Assembly: GCF_042682565.1 (NCBI RefSeq)
Contig: NZ_JBHUIC010000001.1
DNA: 64,000 nucleotides
Origin: Pistricoccus aurantiacus
GTDB lineage: Bacteria > Pseudomonadota > Gammaproteobacteria > Pseudomonadales > Halomonadaceae
Strand: one strand, 5' to 3'
The position numbers and the translations under genes were made by a program. Below are positions 1 to 8,615 of the stretch, in pieces. The stretch's first letter is position 1; each line of letters starts with the position of its first letter. The notes below the pieces were generated by a model. It was not told where the DNA came from. It saw only the letters and a list, made by a program, of their open reading frames with translations, and did no database searches.

Positions 1-298
1 AGGCACGATAATCCGCCAGGCTGCGATCGACCCGGGTCAACAGCCAGCCGACGATGACCACGTCATCCAATACTCCTATCAAAACAATGAAGTCGGGTAT
101 GAGATCCAGCGGAGAAACGAGATACACTAGGGCAGCGATCATCCAGCCGAACGCCGCCCAGGGAATGGGGCGATAACGACCGCTCAGCACGTCCTTGAGC
201 ATCGGCATGAAGGTCTTGAGCGCTCGAAATATGCGGCTGATGGCCCAACCGCGCTTGCGCAGTCGACTGAACGGGGACCAGAAACTTGGCTTGGGCAT
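1..298 (-). CDS. DUF1232 (YkvA-like) small membrane protein, 3' end outside the window
   Basis: Reading the minus strand from an ATG at 298 gives at least 99 residues without a stop, running off the left edge. The segment SPLDLIPDFIVLIGVLDD is the hallmark of the DUF1232/YkvA family, whose biochemical function is not known. The first 45 residues are basic (KPSFWSPFSRLRKR) and are followed by a hydrophobic segment. An AAGGAG Shine-Dalgarno lies just upstream of the ATG, which supports this start. The gene is divergent from slt, with about 130 bp between the two starts. Family assignment is good; the C-terminus is unseen. Confidence 0.8.
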   Translation of the reverse strand, partial: MPKPSFWSPFSRLRKRGWAISRIFRALKTFMPMLKDVLSGRYRPIPWAAFGWMIAALVYLVSPLDLIPDFIVLIGVLDDVVIVGWLLTRVDRSLADYRA

Positions 299-427
299 GG
301 CTGTCTCCTTGTCCATCCTTGGTAAGCGTTTACGATAGGCGGTTATTTGACGCTTCGTCCTGAAGCACTTGTTTTTATCATTGACATCTTGCACGGCATG
401 TTCCGCGATGTTCCAGGAGTTTTTTTC

Positions 428-2398
428 ATGCAGCGCCGCCGCTACTTCCACCACCTTCCGCCCCTGCGCTCGATGCTCATGGCACTCGCTTTCGCGCTTG
501 CGCTGCCGCAAAACGCCGCCTTAGCGGCTCCCGATGACCAGGCGATGAAAGACGCCCTGAACGCAGCGCGGAAACAGCAGTGGGAACGCATCGATCAGAG
601 CGCTATTCAAGGACACGTTCTTGAAGGCTACGTGGAATATCACCGCCTGAAGTCTCGTCTGCCTCAGGCGGCGCCGGCGGAAATCAAGACATTCATCGAG
701 CGTCATGCGGATTCTCCTCTGGCACAGTGGATGCGCGGCCAGGCAATCAGCGCCTATGGCGAGGCTCGCCAATACGCCAGCCTGCTGGCGGTGAGCGACG
801 GCAAGCCCAGCGGCGCCGAGCGCCAGTGCTATTACTACACTGCCTTGCTCGATCGGGATTATCAGACCGCCGCCCAGGGTGGGCGAAGGCTCTGGCAATA
901 CGGCCATTCACGACCCGAGGCCTGCGACCCGCTGTTCAACCGGCTCAAGCAGCACGGCGCCATCGGCCCCCTGGAGGTCTGGGAGCGTCTGATGCTGGCC
1001 TGGCAGTCCGGAGAAAGCGGCCTGATGAGCTACCTTGGCCGACAGCTTGGCGCCGGCTGGCAAGACGGCCTGGATAGCCTGGCGCAGGTGCGCCAGGATT
1101 ACAGCGCCATCATTCGAGTGCCGGCGCGGATCGGCCCGCAGGGGCGCGGCACCAGCGCCCTAGTGGCTGCAGCCATGCACGGCTATACCCGGGCAGATAC
1201 GCAAGAAGCGCTGGATGCTTGGCAGCGTATTTCCCCTCGGCTCGAGATTGCCGCCGAGGATAGGCGCGAGATCGAGCATGACCTGATCCTCTATTCCCTG
1301 GTGCGCAACGTAGGGGAGAATCGCGTCTGGGCGGATCAAGCGTTAAGCCGCAACGGTGATGCGGACCTGCTCGAACTCAGGGTGCGTGCGGCGCTGGGCG
1401 AGCGGGACTGGCAGGGCGTCATCGACTGGGTGCACCGCATGGAAGACGACCAGCGCCGGGAAGCGCGCTGGCAGTACTGGCTGGGCCGCGCCCTGGGCCA
1501 GTTGGGAGATGCGATCACGGCGGAAAAGGCGTATCGGGTCGCCGCGGGAGAGCGGGATTTCTACGGCTTCGCCGCGGCGGACCGGCTTGGCCAGCCGTAT
1601 GCGCTGAACCTGCGTCAGGACAGCTACAACGAAGCCTACCGTCAGCGAATCGCTCGCTGGCCGGTAGTCGAGCGTACCGAAGCCTTGATGCGCATCGGCG
1701 AGGTCGGGCTCGCCAACAGCGAATGGTATGCCGCGAGCGCACGGCTCGCGGATCAGGACGTGAAAGCCCTGGCGGACTATGCGGAAAGTCGCGGCTGGTA
1801 CGCCAAGCTGGTGCAGACCACCATCGCCGGCAAGCTGTGGGACGCCTTGGCCTGGCGCTTCCCCGCTGCCTATCGCGAGCAGTTCCTCCACTGGGGCAAC
1901 GCCAACAGTATCGATCCCTATTTATTGATGGCAATTTCCCGCCGGGAGAGTGCCTACAATCCGACGGTGATTTCTCCGGCGGGGGCTCGCGGTCTGATGC
2001 AACTGATGCCCGGCACCGCCACCCTGGTCAGCCGCAAGATCGGTGTGGCGGACCCGGGGCCCTATGGCGTCCTGCAGCCGGAGGTCAATATTCGGCTAGG
2101 CAGTCGTTACTTCAAGGATATGCTTGAGCGCTATCGGGGCAATCGCCTGGCGGCTACCGCCGCCTACAACGCCGGGCCAGGGCGTGTCGATCGCTGGCTG
2201 AAGGAAGCCCCTCGGGAGTTCGACCTGTTCGTGGAAAGCATTCCGTTTCGCGAAACCCGCCAATACGTACAGGCGGTACTGGCGTACCGAGTGATCTTCG
2301 AGAGTCTTGCCCAGGGCGGCGATACTCGAAACGTAGCGCTATTGACCCCGACAGAACAGCGGGTGGACTACGATGCTTCACTGCTGGCAAGGCAATGA
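428..2398 (+). CDS. slt: Soluble lytic murein transglycosylase (Slt70 type)
   Basis: Predicted periplasmic enzyme that cleaves the MurNAc-GlcNAc bond of peptidoglycan with formation of 1,6-anhydroMurNAc. The 656-residue product starts with a signal peptide (basic MQRRR, hydrophobic core, AALAA cleavage region). A long helical region follows, then a C-terminal goose-lysozyme-like SLT domain. The catalytic glutamate is about residue 507 in ISRRESAYNP, followed by GARGLMQLMPGTA and AATAAYNAGPGR, the conserved family motifs. The length fits Slt70 (about 645). The reading frame is open upstream to 347, but the ATG at 428 has AGGAG about 8 bases upstream and gives a proper signal peptide, so I chose it. 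Confidence 0.95.
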   Translation: MQRRRYFHHLPPLRSMLMALAFALALPQNAALAAPDDQAMKDALNAARKQQWERIDQSAIQGHVLEGYVEYHRLKSRLPQAAPAEIKTFIERHADSPLAQWMRGQAISAYGEARQYASLLAVSDGKPSGAERQCYYYTALLDRDYQTAAQGGRRLWQYGHSRPEACDPLFNRLKQHGAIGPLEVWERLMLAWQSGESGLMSYLGRQLGAGWQDGLDSLAQVRQDYSAIIRVPARIGPQGRGTSALVAAAMHGYTRADTQEALDAWQRISPRLEIAAEDRREIEHDLILYSLVRNVGENRVWADQALSRNGDADLLELRVRAALGERDWQGVIDWVHRMEDDQRREARWQYWLGRALGQLGDAITAEKAYRVAAGERDFYGFAAADRLGQPYALNLRQDSYNEAYRQRIARWPVVERTEALMRIGEVGLANSEWYAASARLADQDVKALADYAESRGWYAKLVQTTIAGKLWDALAWRFPAAYREQFLHWGNANSIDPYLLMAISRRESAYNPTVISPAGARGLMQLMPGTATLVSRKIGVADPGPYGVLQPEVNIRLGSRYFKDMLERYRGNRLAATAAYNAGPGRVDRWLKEAPREFDLFVESIPFRETRQYVQAVLAYRVIFESLAQGGDTRNVALLTPTEQRVDYDASLLARQ

Positions 2399-2408
2399 GC
2401 CGGCACGC

Positions 2409-3059
2409 TCAGCCCGGGCGTTGCGCCAGCGCCAGCTTGAGTCCGAAGCCCACCAGCATCAAGCCGGTCAGCCCGTTGAGTCCGCGGGCGACCCGGCGCT
2501 GAGCCAACCACTTGCCCGCCCGGCCTATCATCAGCACGATGGCGATTTGCCATATATTGGCAATTAGAAAATGCAGGCTTGCCAACCACAGGGACTTCAG
2601 CAGCGGCGGATCGCTGGGGCCGATGAACTGAGGCAGAAACGCCATGTAGAAGACGATGGTCTTGGGGTTGAGCACGTTGGACAAGAATCCTTCCCGCAAG
2701 GGTAGCCACAACGAACGCCTCGAAGCCTTGCCGTCGCTGGTGACGCTAGCCACTGGAAGCCCGGCGCCCCGCCGCGCGCTCAATAGACTCTGGGCGCCGA
2801 GCCAGATCAGATAGCCGGCTCCCAGCAGCTTGAGCAGCTCGAACGCCCAGGCGGAATTGAGCAGGATGAGCGAGATGCCCAGTGCCGACACCGCCGCATG
2901 CACGAAAAGGCCGCTGCAGATCGCCAGACTCGTCACCGCCCCATCGCGAAAGCCGCCGCGACTCGTATTGCGAATCACCAGCAGCGTGTCCACCCCTGGG
3001 GTCATGCTCAGCAGGGTAATCGCCAGCAGGAAAGGCCAGAACTGTCCATCGATCCACAT
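2409..3059 (-). CDS. LysE/RhtB-family amino-acid exporter
   Basis: 216-residue inner-membrane protein with about six hydrophobic segments. The N-terminal ITLLSMTPGVDTLLVIRNT is the LysE/RhtB signature (normally P-G-P, here P-G-V). These proteins export amino acids or homoserine lactones by proton exchange; the substrate cannot be read from the sequence. The start is 3 bases downstream of the TM2 gene's stop, so the two are probably co-transcribed. The 3' end faces slt with 10 bp between the stops. Confidence 0.88.
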   Translation of the reverse strand: MWIDGQFWPFLLAITLLSMTPGVDTLLVIRNTSRGGFRDGAVTSLAICSGLFVHAAVSALGISLILLNSAWAFELLKLLGAGYLIWLGAQSLLSARRGAGLPVASVTSDGKASRRSLWLPLREGFLSNVLNPKTIVFYMAFLPQFIGPSDPPLLKSLWLASLHFLIANIWQIAIVLMIGRAGKWLAQRRVARGLNGLTGLMLVGFGLKLALAQRPG

Positions 3060-3062
3060 GGA

Positions 3063-3485
3063 TCAGCCACGCTCGGCATTTTTCAGGGAAATCTGATCGT
3101 TGAGCGTCCAGAAATCGTAAAGCACACCGATCAGAAACAGCCCGCCGGTCAGCAGGTAGATGATGCCGGTGAACCACTTGCCCAGATAGAAGCGATGGAT
3201 ACCGAAGATGCCCAGAAATGTCAGCAGCACCCAGGCGAGAGAGTAATCGGTCTGGCCGCTGCGAAAGCGCAGATCCGCTTCTCGATCCAAGGCAGGAATC
3301 AGAAACAGGTCGATCAGCCAGCCGATACCCAGCAGGCCGAAGGTGAAAAACCACAGGGTACCGGTGATCGGCTTGCCATAATAGAAGCGATGCGCTCCTA
3401 AAAAGCCGAATAGCCATAATAAATACCCCATGATCTTGCTATGGGTATTGTTGATTTCGTGATTGGCAAGGTTCTGGACGTTCAT
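3063..3485 (-). CDS. Double TM2-domain membrane protein
   Basis: 140 residues carrying two tandem TM2 units: GYLLWLFGFLGAHRFYYGK (about residues 19-37), then a second at about 85-105 with LGIFGIHRFYLGK. Each unit has the G-xH-RFY-G core plus two membrane helices. TM2 proteins are small membrane proteins of uncertain role. Duplication of the domain within one short protein is less common than the single-domain form. First gene of a likely two-gene unit with the LysE-type exporter. Confidence 0.85.
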   Translation of the reverse strand: MNVQNLANHEINNTHSKIMGYLLWLFGFLGAHRFYYGKPITGTLWFFTFGLLGIGWLIDLFLIPALDREADLRFRSGQTDYSLAWVLLTFLGIFGIHRFYLGKWFTGIIYLLTGGLFLIGVLYDFWTLNDQISLKNAERG

Positions 3486-3540
3486 GATTTTTCCATCTAC
3501 AGTGATTTAGCGGGCACACAGTCGGCATGATCCGGGTATC

Positions 3541-3569
3541 TTGACCCATGTTATCCGCTGATGCATTAT
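3541..3569 (+). promoter_or_regulatory. Candidate sigma-70 promoter for the cold-shock gene, with long leader
   Basis: TTGACC at 3541-3546 and CATTAT at 3564-3569 are separated by 17 bases (5/6 and 4/6 matches to consensus). A start near 3576 would give a 5' untranslated leader of about 160 nt before the csp ATG, the length typical of cspA-type leaders. The 10-base word TTATCCGCTG is directly repeated at 3551-3560 and 3566-3575, inside the spacer and over the predicted start. No obvious cold box was recognised. Confidence 0.5.
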
Positions 3570-3737
3570 CCGCTGCGTAGGTTTGCAAGTTGAAAGTCGT
3601 CAGTTGTCGTTCGAACTATTCGAGACCCCGAGCGCCCTTCTTCTTCGCGTCACCCACGTATTACGGGCAACCAAGATGCGACACTAATTGTCTCATCCGC
3701 CCAGCACTATTATTTGGTTAGTTAAGGAAAATCGACA

Positions 3738-3944
3738 ATGGCAACTGGCACTGTCAAGTGGTTCAACGACACGAAAGGCTACGGCTTCATCTCTCCGGAC
3801 GACGGTGGTGATGATCTGTTCGCACACTTCTCCGAAATTCAGGCTGACGGCTTCAAGACCCTGCAGGATGGCCAGAAGGTCACCTTCGAAGTCACTCAGG
3901 GCAAAAAAGGCCTTCAGGCCGCTAATATCAAGGTGGCCAACTGA
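3738..3944 (+). CDS. Cold-shock protein, CspA family
   Basis: 68-residue single cold-shock domain. RNP1 (KGYGFI) and RNP2 (DLFAHF) are intact and the length is canonical. Predicted cytoplasmic single-stranded RNA/DNA-binding chaperone. Stand-alone gene: it has its own leader (3576-3737) with a purine-rich AAGGAAA site before the ATG, and is followed by a strong terminator at 4020-4046. Which Csp paralogue this is cannot be decided, and constitutive rather than cold-induced expression is possible. Confidence 0.95.
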   Translation: MATGTVKWFNDTKGYGFISPDDGGDDLFAHFSEIQADGFKTLQDGQKVTFEVTQGKKGLQAANIKVAN

Positions 3945-4019
3945 TTGTTGCCATCTGTGAAATTTACCGTTGACACAGTTTTGGATTTTTGAAAAACAAC
4001 CTTGTCAATCGGTAACGAG

Positions 4020-4046
4020 AAGGCCCACCAGCTGGTGGGCCTTTTT
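4020..4046 (+). terminator. Rho-independent terminator of the cold-shock gene
   Basis: A perfect 22-bp palindrome (AGGCCCACCAG followed by its complement, 4021-4042) runs into TTTTT on the plus strand, 75 bp after the csp stop. Confidence 0.9.
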
Positions 4047-4047
4047 C

Positions 4048-4093
4048 ATTGTTGCGTCATTTTATTTCAAATTGTTGCGTCATTTTATTTCAA
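4048..4093. repeat. Perfect tandem duplication of a 23-bp unit
   Basis: The 23-bp word beginning ATTGTTGCGTCATTTT occurs at 4048-4070 and again at 4071-4093 with no mismatch and no spacer. It sits between the csp terminator and the stop codon of the lipoprotein gene. It looks like a recent replication-slippage duplication. Confidence 0.9.
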
Positions 4094-4672
4094 TCAGTTC
4101 TCTGGCGGGCGCTGAGTTTCGCTTGTGGTGTCACTGGCTTCATCGGAAGGCGCGGCATTCAGGTTCCGAGTTGGATCCTCGCTTTCCGCCTCCTCGAACT
4201 GCTTGTCGATCTCACGCTGCGCCTCTTCGAAGCGACGTTCGGTTTCTTCCATGAATTCATCGATATCCGATTTGCTCACCGAGCCGGGCATGGCTTGGGA
4301 ATCCTCTATTTCGTCATCCGGATTACCCAAGGAATAAGCCGAGGTGTCGTCACCGCTGCCCAAAGGTGGCTCTTGAGAGTCAGGGGTGGAACCCGGGGTG
4401 GTCGACTCTTCAGTGCCGACATTCGATTCCGGCATCGAAGCGGCGCCATCCGCTGGCGCGGGCTGAGATTCGGCTTCCGGTGCCGAGGCTGCATCACCAT
4501 CACGCCCTTCTCGGGAGATAGCGCCACTTTCTTCCGGCTGGGCGACAGGAGCTTCTTTCTGGACGTCATCCGATTGAGCGGCCGGCGCATCGTTCTCTCC
4601 ACTGTCACAACCCGACATGCCCAGGGTCACGACAAAGGCCAGAGGAATAGCCATCCAGGGCTTGTTACGCAT
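4094..4672 (-). CDS. Acidic lipoprotein of unknown function
   Basis: 192 residues. A signal peptide ends in a lipobox (LGMSGC, Cys22), so the mature protein should be lipid-anchored at its N-terminus. The rest is low-complexity, rich in Glu, Asp, Ser, Pro and Ala, with no aromatic core, so mostly disordered. The C-terminal part (about residues 130-165, EETERRFEEAQREID) looks like a short charged helix or coiled coil. It lies downstream of yegS on the same strand with about 98 bp between. I do not recognise a family. Confidence 0.72.
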   Translation of the reverse strand: MRNKPWMAIPLAFVVTLGMSGCDSGENDAPAAQSDDVQKEAPVAQPEESGAISREGRDGDAASAPEAESQPAPADGAASMPESNVGTEESTTPGSTPDSQEPPLGSGDDTSAYSLGNPDDEIEDSQAMPGSVSKSDIDEFMEETERRFEEAQREIDKQFEEAESEDPTRNLNAAPSDEASDTTSETQRPPEN

Positions 4673-4770
4673 TAGGTGTACTCCCGATCGTCATATTAGT
4701 GCAAAACAGCGACATGCTTATAAAACACTTGCAAAACGAAACGTTATTGAAAAATGGCATCGGCAATCCA

Positions 4771-5697
4771 TCACAGAAGCACACAGGAAGCCGGTGCCAA
4801 CAACCTCAACGCCTCGCGGTTCATCCTTATCTCGAACCGAGCGTGGTGATTGAATTCGCCATCCAGTGTCAAGGGTAGCGCGGTATCGCTCTCGAAGCTT
4901 AGCCAAGAGGTCTGCACATAGTCGATGAACTCGCCGCTATAAGGTAGCGAGATGGTTTCGTCCATGGCATCGAACTCATCCAGCATGCGTTTCATTCCCG
5001 GTAGCGTCTCGTAGTCTCGAACGATCAGCACGTCGACCAGGCCATCGTTGAGCTTGGCCGCCGGCGCGACACGCTGACCGCCCCCGGCCTGGCTGCCGTT
5101 GCCGATGGCCAGCAGGAACAGCGGCACGTCACATTCGCCACCCTCCCAGCGTAGCCGGCCTGAATAGGGCTTGTAGCGCCAGGCATTGAGCATGCCCATC
5201 AGCGAGTAGGCGCCGCCGCCCAGCAGGCTCTTGAGGGTCTTGGGTGTCGACGAGGTGATTTCCGCGCCAAAGCCTCCAGAAACCATATTGATGAAATACT
5301 GATCGTTCAAGCTGGGAACGTCCACCCAGCAGGGCGCCGCTGCCAGCGCGGTTTCCAGCGCTGCCTGGGGTTCCAGCGGTATTTCCAGACTGCTGGCCAG
5401 GTCGTTGGCGCTACCCAGGGGTATCACGCCAATGGCCGGGCGCTGCGCGCGGTCGAGCTCCATCAGGCCGTTGACCACCTCGTGAACGGTGCCGTCGCCG
5501 CCGCCCACGATCAGCCGCTCGACGCCGTGGCGTCCTGCCTGCTTGGCGAACCGGGCGCCATCACCCTGTTCCCAGGTAACGTTGACGTCGATGCGATGGC
5601 CCCGTTCGCGCAGGTTCGTTACTGCCTCGCGGAGTTGCGGGTTTTGCGCCGACTTGCCGTTGAGAATCAAACAGGCCTGTTTCGCCGTCCTTGCCAT
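4771..5697 (-). CDS. yegS: YegS-like lipid kinase (diacylglycerol-kinase fold)
   Basis: 308-residue cytoplasmic enzyme of the DAGK catalytic-domain family. It aligns by eye with E. coli YegS along its length: LILNGKSAQNPQLREAV at the N-terminus, the nucleotide-binding GGGDGTVHEVVNGL, PLGSANDLASSL, the conserved FINMVSGGFGAEIT, and GNGSQAGGGQRVAP. YegS phosphorylates phosphatidylglycerol in vitro; the in vivo substrate is unknown. The frame is open to 5772, but the ATG at 5697 has AAGGA 9 bases upstream and matches the YegS N-terminus, so the longer form is rejected. Confidence 0.9.
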   Translation of the reverse strand: MARTAKQACLILNGKSAQNPQLREAVTNLRERGHRIDVNVTWEQGDGARFAKQAGRHGVERLIVGGGDGTVHEVVNGLMELDRAQRPAIGVIPLGSANDLASSLEIPLEPQAALETALAAAPCWVDVPSLNDQYFINMVSGGFGAEITSSTPKTLKSLLGGGAYSLMGMLNAWRYKPYSGRLRWEGGECDVPLFLLAIGNGSQAGGGQRVAPAAKLNDGLVDVLIVRDYETLPGMKRMLDEFDAMDETISLPYSGEFIDYVQTSWLSFESDTALPLTLDGEFNHHARFEIRMNREALRLLAPASCVLL

Positions 5698-5779
5698 AGC
5701 GGATTGTCCTTGATGACTTCGTCTGATTGTCGAGCGAATCCATAACAATCGATGCCAGACGATTGATTGCAACGATAGC

Positions 5780-6475
5780 CTACTCCACCAACGGCGTCAG
5801 ACGAAATTCTCGCACATCCTGCCTATCCCGCAGCAATGCCGCAAGCCGCGTCAGGTTGCGCTTGTCGTAAGTTTGCAGGGTCATGCGGTACTCGAACACG
5901 CTGCCTCGCTCCGCCAATCGATAGCTCATGGTCTTGATATTGAAGTTTTGCTCCATGACCAGGCGTCGGACATCTGATTCTTCTAGCACCGCCTCGATGG
6001 GAAAGACCAGCAGGTGTTCGGCGTAATACTGACTGGGCATTCTCGACTCGACGAAACGAAAAAGCGAAAGCGTGGCGAGAGTCACCAGCGTAACGACAAT
6101 GGCGGGGAACAGAAAACCGATGCCAAAGAGGATGCCCAGGGCGGAGGTCATCCAGATCGAGGCGGCGGTGGTCAGGCCACGCACCGTCGGGCCTTCCTTG
6201 AAGATGACCCCGGCCCCCAGAAAACCGATCCCGGTCATGATGCCCTGGGCCATGCGCGTGGGATCGGTCCTGATCGATCCTTCCGGCAACAGTCCCTGAA
6301 TCCACTGGCCCTGATAGGTCGTCACCAGCATCAGCATGGCCGAAGCCAGACACACCAGGGAGTGGGTGCGAAAGCCCGCCGGTCGGCCGCGATAGCTGCG
6401 CTCGAGCCCGATCAGACTGCCGGCCAGCCAGGCCGCGCCAAGATGAAAAAGAATAGGCAGGTATTCTTCAAGCAT
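5780..6475 (-). CDS. MgtC/SapB-family membrane protein
   Basis: 231 residues. The N-terminal half has four or five membrane helices with the family signature LAGSLIGLERSYRGRPAGFR and GFLGAGVIFKEG. The C-terminal half (about residues 150-231) is a soluble ACT-like domain. Family members are linked to Mg2+ limitation and, in pathogens, to control of F-type ATP synthase; the role here is unknown. The frame is open to 6751, but the first 90 residues are not family-like. ATGs at 6484, 6481 and 6475 are all possible; I chose 6475, with AGGGA 10 bases upstream. Confidence 0.85.
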   Translation of the reverse strand: MLEEYLPILFHLGAAWLAGSLIGLERSYRGRPAGFRTHSLVCLASAMLMLVTTYQGQWIQGLLPEGSIRTDPTRMAQGIMTGIGFLGAGVIFKEGPTVRGLTTAASIWMTSALGILFGIGFLFPAIVVTLVTLATLSLFRFVESRMPSQYYAEHLLVFPIEAVLEESDVRRLVMEQNFNIKTMSYRLAERGSVFEYRMTLQTYDKRNLTRLAALLRDRQDVREFRLTPLVE

Positions 6476-6647
6476 GTACATCATTTCCCTGTTAGCGTAA
6501 TCCCCTGAAAAGCCAGTATAACTCGAGCGCTCCCTGCTCGGGAGTCGTGATTGATGGAGCCATGCTTCAGTCATCCCCCATAAAGCGCTTGGCAAACCGA
6601 GCTTAATCGGAAACCATGAAGCCCTGTCACTATCCAAGAGCGTGGTC

Positions 6648-6953
6648 ATGACCGCAGGAATGAGTATCGAGGGCGTATTCAACTGGATCGGCACGAAAAT
6701 CGGCGAGGCGATTCGTTTTATCATCGATCTGCTGACACTGATGTTTTCCAACCTGGACGACTCGTTGAGCAGCTTTATCTACGGGGTCACGGATGCCATG
6801 GGCATCAACGCCTCGCTATTCAGCATGATCGTGCTGGTTATCGGGCTTGTCTTTCTATATCGGGGTGTCCGTGCCCTGCTGCGGCGCGGTTTTATCGCCG
6901 GGCTGCTGTGGCTGTTCGGCGCGCTGCTGATACTCGGCTGGCTAGTAGGCTAA
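6648..6953 (+). CDS. Small membrane protein of unknown function
   Basis: About 101 residues. An amphipathic N-terminal half (SIEGVFNWIGTKIGEAIRF) is followed by two hydrophobic helices near the C-terminus, separated by a basic loop (YRGVRALLRRG). AAGAG lies 7 bases before the ATG at 6648; a GTG at 6642 and an ATG at 6660 are alternatives. Divergent from the mgtC-like gene and 60 bp before the antiporter gene. No family recognised. Codon use and membrane topology make it credible. Confidence 0.6.
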   Translation: MTAGMSIEGVFNWIGTKIGEAIRFIIDLLTLMFSNLDDSLSSFIYGVTDAMGINASLFSMIVLVIGLVFLYRGVRALLRRGFIAGLLWLFGALLILGWLVG

Positions 6954-7013
6954 GCGTTCGTTCTACAATAAAAAGAACCTCGCGGTTCATTTCCGTCGGT
7001 AACAGGAGCAAGG

Positions 7014-8615
7014 ATGATCGAACCGGCTTTTCTGGTGGCCGCTTTCCTGGGTGGCGTTGCTGCGCTGATCGTGAGGCTGCCTCCCCTGGTGGGCTTTCTC
7101 GCGGCGGGCTACGTCCTCAATGCCATGGGCTACGCGCAGACTCCGCTGCTGGGGGCCATTGCCGATATCGGCGTCACCCTGCTGCTGTTCACCATCGGTC
7201 TCAAGCTCGATATTCGCACCTTGTTGCGTGGCGCTGTATGGGGTGGTGCGTCTCTGCATCTGCTCGCCTCCACGGTCATCATGATCGGCGTGCTCAGCCT
7301 GGCCAAGCTGGCCGGCTTGCGCTTGATGCAGGATGAAACGCTAACCACCATGGCATTCCTGGGCTTCGCCCTGTCCTTTTCCAGCACCGTATTCGTGATC
7401 AAGGTGCTGGACAAGCGCAGCGAAGCCCAGACCGCCTACGGTCGCCTGGCCATCGGCGTGCTGATCATGCAGGACATCTTCGCCGTAGTGTTCATTACCG
7501 CGTCCACTGGCGAATTACCTAGCCCTTGGGCCTTGCTGCTGCTGGGTCTGATTCCCGCCGCCCCCTGGCTGCAGAGGCTGCTCGATGCCATGGGTCACGG
7601 CGAGATGCAGATGCTGTTCGGCATGATGCTGGCCCTGGTGCTAGGCTACGGCCTGTTCAGCGCCGTGGGTATCAAGGGCGATCTGGGGGCGTTGATCATC
7701 GGCCTGCTGCTGGCACCACACCCGGCGGCACAGAACCTGGCCCGTACGCTCTTCAATATCAAGGAGCTGCTGCTGGTCGGTTTCTTCCTCAATATCGGCC
7801 TGATTGCCATGCCGACCCTGAACATGTTGCTGATCGCGCTGGTACTGGTAGCGGCGCTGCCCCTCAAGGCCATCTTGTATCAATTGATCTTCATGCTGTT
7901 TCACCTGCGCCACCGCACCTCGATCCTGGCCTCCCTGAGCCTGGCCAACTTCTCGGAATTCGGCCTGATCGTCGAGGTCATCGCCGTCAGCAACGGCTGG
8001 CTGAGCGACGAATGGCTGGTGATTCTTTCCCTGGCGGTGGCGATCAGCTTCATGTTTTCCGCGATACTCAACGGCTACAGCGAAGCCCTCTATCGCTACC
8101 TGTCGGAACATCTGCCGCGCATACCGAAGGCGGATCTCGACCCCAGCGATCGGCCCATCGAGCTCGGCGATGCCCAGGCGGTGGTGCTCGGCATGGGTCG
8201 CATCGGCCGCAGCGCCTATCAGCGGCTGCAGAAGCACTATGGGCTGAACGTGCTGGGGATCGACAGCAACCCCAACAGCGTCAAGAAACTGGGCGAAAAA
8301 GGCTACAACATCATGGAAGGCGACGCGGTGGACTCGGACTTCTGGGACAAGCTGATGGTCTCACCGAGCATCAAGCTGGTGGTGCTGGCAATGCCACACC
8401 ATGCGGGTAACCTTTTCGCCCTGGAGCAGTTACAGGACCGGGATGAATTCGAAGGGCATATCACCGCCATCGTCGAATACCCGGATGAGATCAAGCCGAT
8501 CCAGGAACTGGGCGCCAACGCGGTCTATCACATCTACGACGAGGCCGGGCGCTCCCTGGCGGACAGCGCCGCCCGGGAGGCCGGAATGATCAGCCACCTG
8601 GATCAACTCGGCTAG
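7014..8615 (+). CDS. CPA2 (Kef-type) K+/H+ antiporter with TrkA-N domain
   Basis: 533 residues. Residues 1 to about 370 hold about twelve membrane helices of the monovalent cation:proton antiporter-2 family (ADIGVTLLLFTIGLKLDI, GFALSFSSTVFVIKVL). From about 385 follows a cytoplasmic Rossmann TrkA-N domain (VVLGMGRIGRSAYQRL), which binds NAD(H) or a nucleotide. It is shorter than KefB/KefC (about 600) and no KefF/KefG partner is adjacent, so glutathione gating cannot be assumed; it resembles the YbaL subgroup more. AGGAG lies just before the ATG. Its stop overlaps that of convergent pepN by 4 bp. Confidence 0.88.
   Translation: MIEPAFLVAAFLGGVAALIVRLPPLVGFLAAGYVLNAMGYAQTPLLGAIADIGVTLLLFTIGLKLDIRTLLRGAVWGGASLHLLASTVIMIGVLSLAKLAGLRLMQDETLTTMAFLGFALSFSSTVFVIKVLDKRSEAQTAYGRLAIGVLIMQDIFAVVFITASTGELPSPWALLLLGLIPAAPWLQRLLDAMGHGEMQMLFGMMLALVLGYGLFSAVGIKGDLGALIIGLLLAPHPAAQNLARTLFNIKELLLVGFFLNIGLIAMPTLNMLLIALVLVAALPLKAILYQLIFMLFHLRHRTSILASLSLANFSEFGLIVEVIAVSNGWLSDEWLVILSLAVAISFMFSAILNGYSEALYRYLSEHLPRIPKADLDPSDRPIELGDAQAVVLGMGRIGRSAYQRLQKHYGLNVLGIDSNPNSVKKLGEKGYNIMEGDAVDSDFWDKLMVSPSIKLVVLAMPHHAGNLFALEQLQDRDEFEGHITAIVEYPDEIKPIQELGANAVYHIYDEAGRSLADSAAREAGMISHLDQLG

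Noticed and set aside
5698..5772. Longer start for yegS
   Set aside because: The extra 25 residues do not resemble YegS, while the ATG at 5697 has a ribosome-binding site and conserved N-terminus.
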